Positions 9,309-20,265 of a stretch of 64,000 nucleotides of DNA are shown piece by piece; positions within the stretch are counted from its first letter, which is position 1, and each line of letters starts with the position of its first letter. Under the pieces are notes generated by a model. That model was not told the DNA's origin and ran no database searches. It worked only from the letters and a program-made list of their open reading frames with translations. The position numbers and the translations under genes were made by a program. The stretch comes from Sacculina carcini (taxonomy: Eukaryota > Arthropoda > Thecostraca > Sacculinidae). The DNA lies in the NCBI GenBank assembly GCA_916048095.2, contig OU696573.1, positions 7,171,806 to 7,235,805 of the forward strand, in the 5' to 3' direction.

Positions 9309-9500
9309 ATGCACGATTTGTTGAAATCAACAGCAATCTGGGCACTGTTGTGCTGGTACGATAGCTTCTCTATGCTGCGCACGATTTTTCTGTGTTCAGG
9401 AGACAACACACTCAGTTGTTCACTGAAGTTTATTCCTCGAGGTACCTTTCGGCTATCACTAGCCATCGTCAGGAGAAGTAGATATAACGATATACGAAGT
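9309..9500 (-). mobile_element. Penelope-like element tail, third subfamily
   Basis: Minus-strand tail: ribozyme core at 9480-9431, then a frame starting MASDSRKVPRGINFSEQL and continuing with LSPEHRKIVRSIEKL, IAVDFNKSCI before the TA tract. The charged segment is alignable with the tails at 5.7 and 9.2 kb although the DNA is unrelated at sight. No endonuclease is attached. Confidence 0.65.
9431..9480 (-). ncRNA. Hammerhead ribozyme candidate, best conserved in window
   Basis: Minus strand: stem I 5' strand TACTTCTC, core CTGACGA (9472-9466), stem II GGCTA-GTGA-TAGCC, GAAA (9450-9447), stem III AGG-TA-CCT, cleavage C at 9439, then GAGGAATA pairing back to stem I in seven of eight positions. 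Every invariant core base of the hammerhead is present, and stem III is the very short form known from PLE ribozymes. Predicted cleavage lies between 9439 and 9438. Activity has not been shown. Confidence 0.78.
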
Positions 9501-9960
9501 AGATATACGTGGAACGATTAATAAAATAAAATGAATAAATACAGTCAAAAGCTTAACCAATAACAAAATCTAAATTTGTAAATGTTTTCTCTACCTGTGT
9601 GTGAGTATTAGCTCCAAGAATTGTTGGTGTGATTTTATTGCGTACGGGCTAACTATGAGAAGGCTCTTTGGGTCTATTTGAGGCTATTTGAGGGAAAATA
9701 TTTTGTGAAAATAAAAATGAAACTATACACACTTGGACTTTCCTATTGGTTTCTGGGTTAGACTTTTTATGGGTTCACATATTCTGTTTTATTGGTATTC
9801 CTTTTTATTTTATGCATTGAATATGAATATTAGTTTATGAAGTGTTCCGCACGACGGACGAGTTTAAATTCTAGCTTGTGAGAGATTTCTCAGTAGCATT
9901 ATTGGTGAGCCCACTTTCGAGGTAAGTCTGTGACGGATTTTAAAGCCGATTTAAAAGAGC
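9501..9960. repeat. Motif-array DNA related to repeat A
   Basis: AT-rich array DNA with one plus-oriented GTTCCGCACGACGGACGAG motif at about 9843-9861 and the phrase GAGGGAAAATATTTTGTGAAAAT at about 9690-9710 that accompanies the motif at the right end of the window. The plus orientation is opposite to the neighbouring left-hand motifs. Confidence 0.65.
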
Positions 9961-10438
9961 AAGATTTAAATGCCGGATGAAATTGACAAGGTGTGATAAA
10001 ACATTATAAGAAAGAATAAGTTATGACACATATTGTCTGCTGTGTAGTGTGTGTGCATACACGAAACACACACACACACACACATACACACACACATGCA
10101 CAGGTTGCAAAAGCTACAGTAAACAACCATGAAGACAGTGGTCCTCTCAGCACTCACTGCGCTGCACAAACCACAGCGAGCTAGCACGGAAACGCCCCAT
10201 TGCAAAACGCACACAAAAACAGTTTTTTTGTAGTGTAGAGTAGTGGAGCCTGTATATACAATTGTAATGTGAATTGTAAATTTATAATGTGATGTTTTGG
10301 CTTGACGATCAATGTTAGTTTATTCTTGTTATTGGTGTGCCTGTGTGTTTCGCCTTGCTGGGCTTTGATTGGCTGTTGCGATGATGACGTAGCAGTTTAA
10401 AACGGAGCAGAAATTGCACTGAAAACGGCGAAAAAAGG
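9961..10438. other. Unassigned DNA with a (CA)n tract
   Basis: Short CA-rich tract at 10066-10098; otherwise no recognised gene. The minus-strand frame over 9966-10214 has no family resemblance. Confidence 0.4.
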
Positions 10439-10592
10439 ACGTTTAGTTTAGTGACGTTTAGTGCTTAGTTTAGTGACGTTTAGTGTTTAGTTTAGTGACG
10501 TTCATTGTTTAGTTTAGTGACGTTTAGTGTTTAGTTTAGTGACGTTTAGTGTTTAGTTTAGTGACGTTAGTTTTGTTTAGTGTTTAGTGACG
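10439..10592. repeat. 22-bp tandem array, about six copies
   Basis: GTGACGTTTAGTGTTTAGTTTA repeats with starts at 10451, 10473, 10495, 10517, 10539 and 10561, exactly 22 bp apart, with few changes. It is a young minisatellite. Each unit contains the TGACGT half-site word, but nothing indicates a regulatory role. Confidence 0.95.
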
Positions 10593-10859
10593 CACACTGT
10601 TGTGGATGTATTGAGAGTTAATTATTGTGGCTGCATTGTCGATTTGATGGTTACTATTTTATTTCATGTTCTGTGCTAATTGCTGGTTTAAATATATCTG
10701 CATTTTTAATTCTCGCTACAGACGACATTTGAGCTGTGTGGTTATGTCGTCCAATGACACAATTCAGCCACAACAATATTGAAAAAAGCCACAACAATAA
10801 AGAAATAGGGTACACTCATAAAATATTAATGAATTGAAAATGTTAAGTTTTATTATTTT

Positions 10860-12640
10860 CACTTTGACCAAATATTTTCCCTCAGTCCGCTTTAATCATA
10901 ATTAAACCCGCCCGTCGTGCTGAATAATTCAAAACTCGAACACGATCCGTTCTGGATCTTGAAGGCAAATCCAGTGGTTTTGTGTATGGATTAATTCTAC
11001 AGGTTAAATTGAACGTTCTATTGTATATAGTTGCTGCCCGCGAACATTTTTATTCAACAAAAATTAACCTTTTTTATTGAACCACTTGAAAAAATGAACT
11101 AACAAATTTAAAACTTATTTCTATTTGAAAACCCGCCCGTCGTGCGGAACAATTCATGAAATTAATTTTTTATTCAATCTATAAAATATAATAAATACAA
11201 ATTGAAAAGCAAACAATTTAACCTATTAATATTTAAACCAATAGAAATGTCTAAATGTGAATATTTTTGTTTATATTTTGACAAATATTATCCGTCAACC
11301 CGCCTGATATATAAATATGCCCGTCGTGCGGAATTATTCAGAACACAAACACGAAGCAAACAATGGAAAATGATGAAACCTTTTCATCAGAATGTTTCCA
11401 AACTATATTTATAAGTTAACATCATTCCTCAACATCATTTGCTCAAGTACTATTCTACTTTTACCGCTATAATATTTACTGCTAAAATTAATATATCTTA
11501 CGCTATCATTAAAACTCAATATTAATTAATATAACCTGAGTCAAACCTACCCAACTCAACCCAACCATCCAATCTTGACCGCACCCAGCCTAGTCTGAGG
11601 CGATTTAACTTATTAGCTTGTAATAAAGAAATATACTGATTCGATCATAATTTGTAATCAGAAGCCTGAGATTATCTACCCCAGGAGTCGCAAACACGCG
11701 GCCCACCAATACTTTTCTCACAACCCGCCAATATAGTATAGAAACCAAAGTGTAAGACAGTTGAATTCATATTTATTGCTTAATGCGGTATATTTGTCAT
11801 TATTTATTTCGAATTGTATTTATTTTGACAAAACATGATCCCTCAAACCGCCTCATATATAAACCTTCCCGTCGTGCGGGATAATTCAAAATTCAGACAC
11901 GAAACAATGAAAAATGACTACACTTTTTCATCATAATGTTTCCAAACTATATTTGTAACTTAACATCACCATCTAGCATTGAAACCCGCCCGTTGTACGG
12001 AACAATTAAATAAGTAATAAATATTGAATTAATAAAAGAAAACGAATACAATTTTATAAAGAAAAAGTAAACCCATAAAAAGTCTTAACCAAAAGTTTAA
12101 ATATGAATGTTTTTATTTTAGATGTGGCAAAATACTTTCCCTCGAACAGCCTCATATTTAAATCCGCCCGTCGTGCGGAACGAATAATAAAATAAAATGA
12201 ATAAAAAAGCAAAAAGATTATCCAATAGACAAATCTAAATTTGTAAATTCTTGTTTTAATTATTGACGAAGTTTTTTCCTCAACACTCTTCAAATTTAAA
12301 CCCGTCCTTCGTGTGTAGTAATTCAGAAGTGTAACACTATCAAAACAATGAAGCTCTCTGTCATCTCTATAATTCCAGGTCAATGTTTCCGCTAAAGCAG
12401 TATATGGATATAGTTGGCATTACATGGTATTGCAACCCATATGCTTATGCAACTTGAAATTCAACCAATTAAACTACACAGTTAAATCCAGTAGTTTACT
12501 TGGTTCCCAGTAGCACTTTACCCGCTCGTCGTGCGGAACAATTCATGTGTAAATATTGAGGACAATAAAGCATTTCTATTCAGTATAGTGTAGCATTAAT
12601 TAAGTGTACGGAATAGAACCACACCATCAATGATTGGAAC
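10860..12640 (-). repeat. GC-rich motif array, left copy 2
   Basis: Reverse-strand copies of the 18-bp motif occur near 10907, 11132, 11309, 11866, 11984, 12162, 12300 (degenerate) and 12521. Between them are AT-rich blocks with recurrent phrases such as TTTGACAAAATATTTTCCCTCA and CAATAGAAAAATCTAAAT. Segment 11310-11760 matches 61220-61640 inverted, including a stretch reading GTCGCAAACACGCGGCCCACC that resembles a hAT end. No gene is visible. The short open frame at 12383-12054 is array sequence. Confidence 0.8.
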
Positions 12641-12659
12641 TAATATGATGCATTCTTAA

Positions 12660-13870
12660 TTGTGATTGGGCTTCAGTGAAATTAAATTAGTGTATATTCT
12701 TGTGTAATCGCAAGTACACATAACAGCTGTCAAATTGGCAACATGTCGTTTTGAATTTACACCACCGTAACTTCCTTTAGGTACACTTTGGAAAATTACA
12801 AATTATACTGTGTTGTAGACAACAAAATTTTTAGCACGATGGTATAATTTATGTTAATGTGTGAGAAAAAGTTACTGAGAAATTGGTGGAAACATGAATT
12901 TATTTTAGCCGCACGGTGTTAAAGTGAAATTTTGGATGTATTTGAGATTTTTGTCAATTTTTCCACGTTTTTGTATCATTTATGGGTATAAATTATAGCC
13001 TATCTTGTAGAACACAAAATTTTCCACACAATGGTATAATTTTTATAGATGTACCATTGCTGGTTTATAAGGAGTAGATAGCAGAATATTGACCAAAAAA
13101 TCACGTTTTTCAGTGCTAATTTTGCCTTTTTTGACTTTGTCATTTTGACTTCACACCGCCGTAATTTTTTTTAATACACTTTGGAAAATTAAAATTTATA
13201 TCGTGTTGTAGAAAACAAAATTCCCAGCATGATGGTATAATTTATTTAGATGTGTCATAGTTAATTGTTGATAAATAGAGAAAAAAGTAAAGAAAATCGG
13301 ACGCCCGGAGTTTAAATAAAATTTGGAAGGTAGATTAAATTTTTATCACTTTTACATATTTTAATTAAATTTTTGGATATTAATTATAGCTCATCTTGTA
13401 GAACACAAAATTCTCTACACAGTGGTCCGATGCGGTTTGTACATAAGCTTATCGTGAAGTCAGGAATGACAAAACCAAGCGAAATGTGAGGTAACCCATA
13501 CGTGTTTGACTAGCCTGAGGCAATTCAGCAACCCAATTTTGCTCTGCATTCAACAAACTTAAAACAAACTTGGTATAATTTCTATAGATGTGCCATTGCT
13601 GGTTTATGAGGAGTAGATAGCAGAATATTGACCAAAACTTTCGCATTTTTCAGGGCTCATTCTGTCTTTTCACCGCTATAACTTTTTTGTCTTTATTTTT
13701 CAAATTTAAAATTTAGCCTATCGTGAAGACAATACAATTTCCACTGTGATGGTATAAATTGTTGGCGGGTACGCCAAGTGGTGGCCGAGTAGTAGCTAGC
13801 AGAAAATGGACCAAGAAGGGTGGGACAGACACACACACAGACACACAGACACAGAGGGTCTCATAGGATC

Positions 13871-13873
<3 letters not shown>
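12660..13873 (-). repeat. Repeat A, copy 2
   Basis: Co-linear with copy 1 and with the inverse of 58540-60470. It ends with AGAAAATGGACCAAGAAGG, a GACAGACACACACA-rich stretch and GGATCTCTTTTA, directly followed by (TA)n. The same end, with (TA)n, occurs at 49800-49870 and 58530-58620, so it is likely the true terminus of the repeat. An unrelated insertion or local divergence is seen around 13420-13570. Confidence 0.8.

Positions 13874-13875
<2 letters not shown>

Positions 13876-13959
<84 letters not shown>
13876..13959. repeat. (TA)n microsatellite
   Basis: About 42 TA units between the repeat A terminus and the 3' end of the PLE that follows on the minus strand. Confidence 0.98.
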
Positions 13960-13961
<2 letters not shown>

Positions 13962-14021
13962 AAGTTTTCGACATATATGAAGAAAGAAAAGAAAACACAA
14001 ATGACTGCCACTCTTTGTCAA

Positions 14022-14050
14022 ACGTTTCGGTCTTGAGACCTTCGTCAGTA
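14022..14050 (-). ncRNA. Hammerhead-like core, Neptune-like tail
   Basis: Minus strand CTGACGA (14048-14042), stem II GGTCT/AGACC with a tiny loop, GAAA (14028-14025). The following ACGTTTGACAAAG does not form a clear stem III, and there is no ATGG overlap here. It may be a degenerate or structurally different relative of the other cores. Confidence 0.45.
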
Positions 14051-14384
14051 ACTATAAACAGATCAGTGATTCAAATGCAAAACCGTTAGTGATATCTCCA
14101 TATTGTGCTACATATATGACAAAACCTCGTGACTATTTCCTTGAACACACCCTGAAGTATATTACGCATCAACTTTATTTATATATATATATACATATTA
14201 TTTTGTTTTTGTTTAATTTGTTTTTTTGTTTTTTCCATGTTTTTTCCCTTATATATACACATACATACATATACATCTATATACACACATATATTACTAC
14301 GTCTTCTCATAATAATAATTGTGAAGGCAAGGTTCCTAAATTAACATGCCCATCCCTACTATTTATACTTACATTATTTATTAT

Positions 14385-14789
14385 TTAGGCGGCTTCTACT
14401 GTTTTTCTTTCAGATTTTTTCCCACATTCAGCTACAACTTCCACCTTTTCCCAGTTGGGTAAACTGCCGCATTCCTCAATGTGTACTACTAATGAATTAG
14501 ACATTCTGTGATGTCTCACATCCGCAAGATGTTGTTTTATTCTCGTTGCAATGCCCTTTCCTGTCTCACCGTAATAAGCCTTATCGCATCCACTACATGG
14601 TATTTTATATACTACGCTATCTTTATTGGTTAGTTCGTTTCCTGTTTGAGTGTTCCTAGATGTTTTGACTGTCTTTTTCATAAGTTGATCGGATATTTTT
14701 AATCCTGTTGTTGGTACCAGCATGTAGTTTGTTTTCTTCAATATAGTGTTCAGTTGTCTGCACTCCTTTGATTCTGGAACGATTATCAT
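14385..14789 (-). pseudogene. PLE linker plus GIY-YIG endonuclease
   Basis: Begins with a linker (VPESKECRQLNTILKKTNY), then VVYKIPCSGCDKAYYGETGKGIATRIKQHL, holding the Cys pair, the GIY-YIG-like YYGETG and the catalytic Arg, followed by a His-rich HHRMSNSLVVHIEECG stretch and ERKTVEAA. The frame stops right after EAA, where the family normally continues, so the domain is clipped at its C-terminus. It is separated from the RT frame by a stop and a frame change at about 14790-14820. Confidence 0.85.
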
Positions 14790-14819
14790 GTCCTTATTTG
14801 TATTGAGTGCACACTTTTT

Positions 14820-15659
14820 TCATTGATGTATTTTTTGCGCTTTTCTTTTGCATTTGATTATGAATGCTGATGTGTATTTCAAATCCTGGAATATTTGCAT
14901 GATCTTTTTCATTTCATTACTGAGCTTTTCGGAACTACATATTCTCAGAGCCCTTAAGAACACTCCTATAATCATTCCTGATTTCATTGACTCTGAATGA
15001 CACGACAGGGCATGAATTTTGTCATTTTTGGCAGTCGGTTTCCTGTATACATCAAATACCATTTGACCATTTGCGTTGGATATTAGCACATCGAGAAATG
15101 TAATTTTTTCTTCTTTTTCATACTCTATTGTGAATTGTACATTTTCGCACTCCCTGTTGAGCTCGTTCAACTTGATATTTAAATCAATTGATTTTGGCGC
15201 AATTACGAGCACGTCATCTACGTATCTAAGCCATACCGCATCTTTTCCTATGATGTTACGATACTGAGACATTTCGAGATTTTCCATGTAAAGATTGGCT
15301 AGAATAAGACTCAGCGGTGAGCCCATTGTGAGTCCACTGTTCTGCGAGTATTCCTCATTCTGTAACGTAAAAGCGTTGAAATTCGAACACAACTTTAATA
15401 ATTCAACGAACTGTTTTTTGGCAATAGGTAGGTCTATGTTGAACTCATTTATTGCGCGTTCCAACACTTTCATCGCATCCATATTATCTACGTTCGTGTA
15501 TAGTGATTTAACGTCAAAACTCGCCATAGTCTTATCCACTGTATTTATACTTTGCAATCTACGCAGGAGATCGCCCGAATTTCTTAGGTGAGAATCGCTT
15601 AGACGCCCTAGAAGTGGTGTTAATAATTCAACGAACTGTTTTTTGGCAATAGGTTGCAT
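14820..15659 (-). pseudogene. PLE reverse transcriptase, 279 aa
   Basis: Contains the RT palm: FDVKSLYTNVD near residues 49-59, LTMGSPLSLILANLYME near 130-146, LRYVDDVLVIAP with the catalytic YVDD near 164-175, and FLDVLISNANGQMVFDVYRKPT near 209-230, all in the order and spacing of PLE reverse transcriptases (telomerase-related RTs that act in target-primed synthesis). The first 22 residues, QPIAKKQFVELLTPLLGRL..., duplicate internal sequence and mark a rearranged junction. The real N-terminus lies inverted at 15660-15860, so the gene is broken. Confidence 0.9.
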
Positions 15660-15860
15660 TTACTTGAGGAAAATCCGGTTCCACCCACATTATATGGTTT
15701 GCCAAAACTTCATAAAGAGGGGGTTCCGATCAGACCGATCACATCATGCGTAGGAAGCGCTCCACACAGACTTGCGTAATGTCTTGCAACATACTTAACA
15801 CCACTTCTAGGGCGTCTAAGCGATTCTCACCTAAGAAATTCGGGCGATCTTCTGAAAAAA
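15660..15860 (+). pseudogene. Inverted 5' piece of the PLE reverse transcriptase
   Basis: The plus strand translates as NPVPPTLYGLPKLHKEGVPI, RPITSCVGSAPHRLA, a stop, then TPLLGRLSDSHLRNSGDLLKK. These are the conserved N-terminal RT motifs of PLEs. The last segment is also encoded on the minus strand at about 15620-15555, so both strands carry it and the two copies form a palindrome-like junction. Confidence 0.8.
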
Positions 15861-16127
15861 TTGCACTCAAAATGTGTAAAATTGGCAAAATTCATATCTA
15901 CGTCAAAAATTTAACCTGAAAGCCGTGCGTCTAAAATTATTTAATTTTTCTCTCTATTTCTCAGTAACTATTTATTACACAGCAAAATAAATTATATCAT
16001 CGCGCTAGAAATTCTGTTTACTACAATACAGTATAATTTTTAATTCTCCAAAGACGGCCAATCTCCTATTTGAGAGCTATTATGTGGACTTGCGATTACA
16101 CATGAATATACACCGTTCACCGTACTG
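15861..16127 (+). repeat. Repeat A fragment, copy 3 (opposite orientation)
   Basis: Contains AAAATGTGTAAAATTGGCAA, TTTCTCAGTAACTATTTATTACACA, ATTATATCATCGCGCTAGAAATT and GACTTGCGATTACACATGAATATACACC, matching 60050-60330 in the same orientation. It is truncated on both sides. Confidence 0.8.
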
Positions 16128-16240
16128 AGTGCGAACATCAGTATTGTGTGTATTTGTTATTTCTTTCTATCATCTAAGTGGTAATTTGTAGTCTTAAGTG
16201 GAAGGTATATCAGGGCCGGCTTTAGGCAACAACAAATATA
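16128..16240 (+). repeat. Paralogue of the piggyBac insertion site (unoccupied)
   Basis: The sequence GCGAACATCAGTATTGTGTG...GTAATTTGTAGTC-TTAA-GTGGAAGGTATATCAGG matches both flanks of the piggyBac element at 20037-21203, joined at a single TTAA (16194-16197). It therefore represents the empty form of that site. The TATCAGGGCCGGCTTTAGGC words that follow resemble a hAT terminus. Confidence 0.85.
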
Positions 16241-16900
16241 TCGAACCAGTTGAGCACGACGTACACATGCAAACAGTTTGCGTACACATGAAAGCAACAT
16301 TGGCGAACAATGAAACACAAACACACATAAGATATCACAATGTACATAGTCTCGTACATAAATGAATCTTCTTTTTCCATAATCGCCAGATCGATCCATC
16401 AAAGTGCATGTTTGTGCTTCTTTGCAGATCTGTTTGAGACGTAAAACAAGCACCTCAAAAGATATTTATAATAGCGGTATACACAGACCTGCGAGGACGA
16501 CAAGTATATACATCAGAAGCCCCACCTACAGTCCAGACACGAGCATCACTCCAGTTTTCTACCATATGCTCTAGACTCTAGACAACCTCTAGATTCCGCC
16601 AAGTTCAAAGTTACCTAGATTATAGATATATAATAACCTATATAGTAACCTCAAAGTTCCTCTAGATTATAGAGGAACTTTCCTGGTTGGGCCCTTTCTA
16701 CAGCATAAATGGCTGCCAGTTTGCGACCAACAGACAGACGTTGTTGTACTTCCTCCAGACGTTAGAAGAAAATATAGAAATGTCCTCGCTACAAGATATC
16801 GTCAATGAAACAGTGTAGGCCGTCATTCCATTATGTCAGATGACTAGGATGGAGACCATGACCAAGTACAACGCTGTACATGTCTGGCCATGACAAGGTA
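16241..16900. other. Unassigned DNA
   Basis: No gene recognised. A short imperfect repeat of CTAGATTATAGA words lies at about 16600-16680. Confidence 0.35.
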
Positions 16901-16949
16901 TTTGAGTCACGGTTCAGGCTACAAGTAGAGAGGACTGCCAGAGTGCGGC

Positions 16950-17880
16950 AAAGAGAAGAGTAAGCAATGAACATATCAGAAAATATGATCAGCTCTTCAG
17001 TTGCCGCACAGAAAATCTCTGCCGCCGCTATCTCGTGTATTTTCCCAAGCGACAATGAAACTAGAGATGATATGGATTACCCTCAGCCACGTCTTAAACC
17101 CTCACATTTCCAAGATGTGACTGTAACATTTCCCAGGAATCATGGAGTATACAAGTATATGCAATATCGCTTTTCACTTTGGATTATCCGACAATCAAGT
17201 GGCAGCGATAGTATTTACCGCTTTGAAGGTTGGAGGGACCGACTTTAACAATTTCATATTTTCCCGTTAAAAAACAGGACGGAACAAAATGCAGGTGAGG
17301 TATCACATCATTCACGACTAAGGCAGAATTCATCAAGGGTCCTTACAGGTATGCTGCATTTCACCTTAATGGAAGATATAACGCATGCCAAGGAAGATAT
17401 GAAGCATTTCTCCCACCAGAGAATTTGACAGTGCTTGTCTTAAGACCACCTGCATATCTTGAAGGCACGCTACTGGGGGTGCCAATGAAGGACAGCTTAA
17501 CAAATACAGTTCAGACAGAGGCATAAATGGATTTGCTGGAGACATGGGAGCCTACTGAAGTGATTACAGCCATTGTGCTTGACACAACGTCCAGCAACAA
17601 TGAAGTAAAATGGGGAGTTCCCAAGTTACTTGCGCAGCAGTTTGATAAAAAGGTGTTCTACCTCGCTTGTGGGCACTATATCCTAGAATTGCTTATTGGT
17701 GCCGTATGGAGGAGTCTATAAAGATCAAGTGTCCAGCTTATTATTTGTTCAAACACATCAAGAGCATTTGGGCAAGTCGTAATACTGGAAACGCCACAAC
17801 CCTGTATAACACACATTTATGGTTAGCTAAACAGAACAAAGTGCATCAAACCTATAGCAACATGGCCATATAGTAATGTC
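16950..17880 (+). pseudogene. Decayed transposase-like gene (DTTSSN type)
   Basis: Pieces in several frames give NISENMISSSVAAQKISAAA (about 16967-17030), TLLGVPMKDSLTN (about 17470), METWEPTEVITAIVLDTTSSN (about 17530-17600) and KLLAQQFDKKVFYLACGHYILELLIGAV (17620-17705). Together these resemble a family of RNase-H-fold transposase-like proteins with an FDTTSSNTG motif followed by a WLACRHH-type segment. The superfamily assignment is uncertain. Here the motif residues are altered (LACGHY), stops intervene, and no terminal repeats were found. Confidence 0.5.
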
Positions 17881-19960
17881 TCCAGAAAGGGCGTGTAGTT
17901 CGCGAGTAATTTAAATGTAGCTAATATCGTTGCTGAGCGCGAAGTCAAGATGATGGCGGATTACGCCAACATTATCACTAAAGATCATTTTCAATGACAA
18001 TATATATCGTAATATGTTAAATTCAACCGGCAGTACTTGAATAGTTTTGGTAAATATACCTTAAATAAGTTACTGTAATATTGTATATTTCATATATCAG
18101 TGATTGCAAAGTGTTCATCCTGCAGAATTCGTATGATTTTTTATTTAAATTTGAATGTTTGCTGAATATGATGAGTTTTTCTTTACTAATCACCAGAAGT
18201 ATTTCTTGCAGGAACAAATGCTTCAAGTTGATACACAATTTGCTCACCAATTTCGATTGTTTCACAGGCTACGAGTAAAACAACTGCGCGGTGCAAGGTA
18301 AAATTGCGTACTTCCTGCTGTATCGGGTGCATAAACGTCAAGTCCAATGAGGCAGGGTATAAACAAAAATGGTTGTAATTTTCGGCTTTTCAGGTCAAAA
18401 AGCATGGGAAATCGCGCAGGAGGGTATGAAAATAGAAAATTTGTTTTTCAACAGGTCTAATTGACAGCCGTCAATTGACAGTTCCGGTCCGTCTGGGTAG
18501 TTGAATTCTTCGGGCCTTCTAGTGTTAAATTTGTAGTGTGGCCCTCTTTACTGTGCGAAAATTGATAATGTGGCCCTTGTCTGAAAAGTTTGCCCACTAT
18601 TGACATACTACTTGCTAAATACGTCCGTATTGGATCAATTTCTCTTTCAGCATTCGGCCTTACCATAGGGAATCAAATTAAATTATCATAAGAAATAGGC
18701 AGCCGATGCTGAAGTATATTCCGAATGACGTTGTTGAAGTTGATTTACTAGATACACTTGGTTAGATTGAATGAAATATTTCTTTCAAATAGTTCATATA
18801 GTCGAGTGCATCATGACTGTTACACTCAAGGTCAGCCTCTTGTTGACTGGTAGAGTGCATCAATGCAAAGCAGGTTCACTGTTCGATAGCGTCCAACTCT
18901 TTCCAACGCTTTCACACCAAACACATTTACTGGGCAAACAGTGCCTGCGTCAGGGGTTCAGCGGCAATATAACCGCTAGCACTTCGGACGAGGCATTTGA
19001 CGGCTAATTTAATGTGTCAACATGGCTAATGTTGAAAGCTACCACCGGCCATCGATTTGTTTGAGCCAGTCACACGCATGCTGAGCAAACAGAATGCAGC
19101 GACACAACTCAAATGTTAATTGTTTCATCAAATGCTTCGTATGCATAGATCATCAGTCGATACAGGGGTACTCTGGCATCATGACGCAGTTAGTTTGGCT
19201 GATGAGTCCTGTTCATCGAGCACGACTTATGGTGGTATTCATCTCGGGGTAGATGAGTGCAAAAGTTGTAATCAGTTTTGCAATTCAAACTATTTACCAC
19301 GAACCGCATGGATTTATGAAGACACATTGGCATGCACACGCTGCAGTTCGATGAGTTCATCACAAATTTTAAACGCGATTCATAATCTGGAAGACGAAAT
19401 ATATGTTTTATCCCTTGTTTGGTAGACAATCTGTTCAAATTGCGACAATCATGCGAGGAATGACATTGAATGACGCGAATCCGCCTAGATCACGTGGCCT
19501 GTGTTTTATCACCATTCCAAGTGTGTGACTGTGTTCGAGCTCCGTGTATGTGTGACTGTGTTCGAGTTTTTCGGCGATTTTTGACATTTTTCAAGAGTTT
19601 TAGTGATTAAGTTTTGCATAGTTGTCCGGAACATGTTCTATATTGTGGCTTCGCATGCAGCTCTTTGGCAGAAAAATTGTCGTAATTCGTTAATAGCCGC
19701 AAATTGTTCATACAATTTCTCATACGTTTGAAATTCCGAACAGCTTCGCCGTTATCATTGTAGAAGTTTCTGCTCAACTTGCAGTGAAAAATTTCGCGGC
19801 AAAATTTTGCGCCTTAAAATTCGGTGGTGCTTCAACAAGAAATTCACGTCAAATGGTAAAAGTGGTTCTGTAAAGTATTCATGTTCAATACCATTGAGAT
19901 ATGTAATAAAATTGTGTGTTCATGTTGTGTGTAGCGGCGCCAACGTCTGCGCGCATCAGT
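17881..19960. other. Unassigned DNA, possible decayed repeat pieces
   Basis: No gene recognised. At 18530-18600 the words GTGTGGCCCTCTTTACTGTGCG and GTGGCCCTTGTCTGAAAAG suggest a hAT-like remnant without identifiable ends. At 19516-19575 a 26-bp segment (TGTGTGACTGTGTTCGAG...) is duplicated in tandem. Short open frames (for example 19120-19425) have no family resemblance. Confidence 0.4.
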
Positions 19961-20265
19961 ACTGAGCGCGAACATCAGTATTGTGTGTATTTGTTATTTC
20001 TTTCTATCAGTATTAAGTGGTAATTTGTGGTCTTAACCCTCGTATTACCTTCAAATAAACTAAAACTTTTTATCCTTTGGGGTCAATTTGACCCCAGCTG
20101 TATTAACGAGGTTTAACATATTTAAGATTATGCATTTAATCTGTATTTAAGAGGTTTAGCATATTTTCACACTATAATTACATAATTATCAAAATATGAA
20201 CAACATCAACATAATATAAACGGCAAAACGCGTAATGCAGTCACATTTTCCATCTATATTCGATA

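Larger units (their letters stand above)
13960..15860 (-). mobile_element. Penelope-like element (Neptune-like), 5' end rearranged
   Basis: Longest PLE in the window. On the minus strand it carries RT (15659-14820), linker and GIY-YIG endonuclease (14789-14385), and a 3' tail with a hammerhead-like core, ending in (TA)n. The RT N-terminal part is not continuous: it lies inverted on the plus strand at about 15660-15860. The downstream neighbour (15861 onward) is repeat A sequence, so the PLE appears to have inserted in a repeat A copy. Confidence 0.85.

Noticed and set aside
16209..16230. A complete hAT MITE starting CAGGGCCGGCTTTAGG (also at 21216)
   Set aside because: No matching opposite end or 8-bp duplication could be found at either place.
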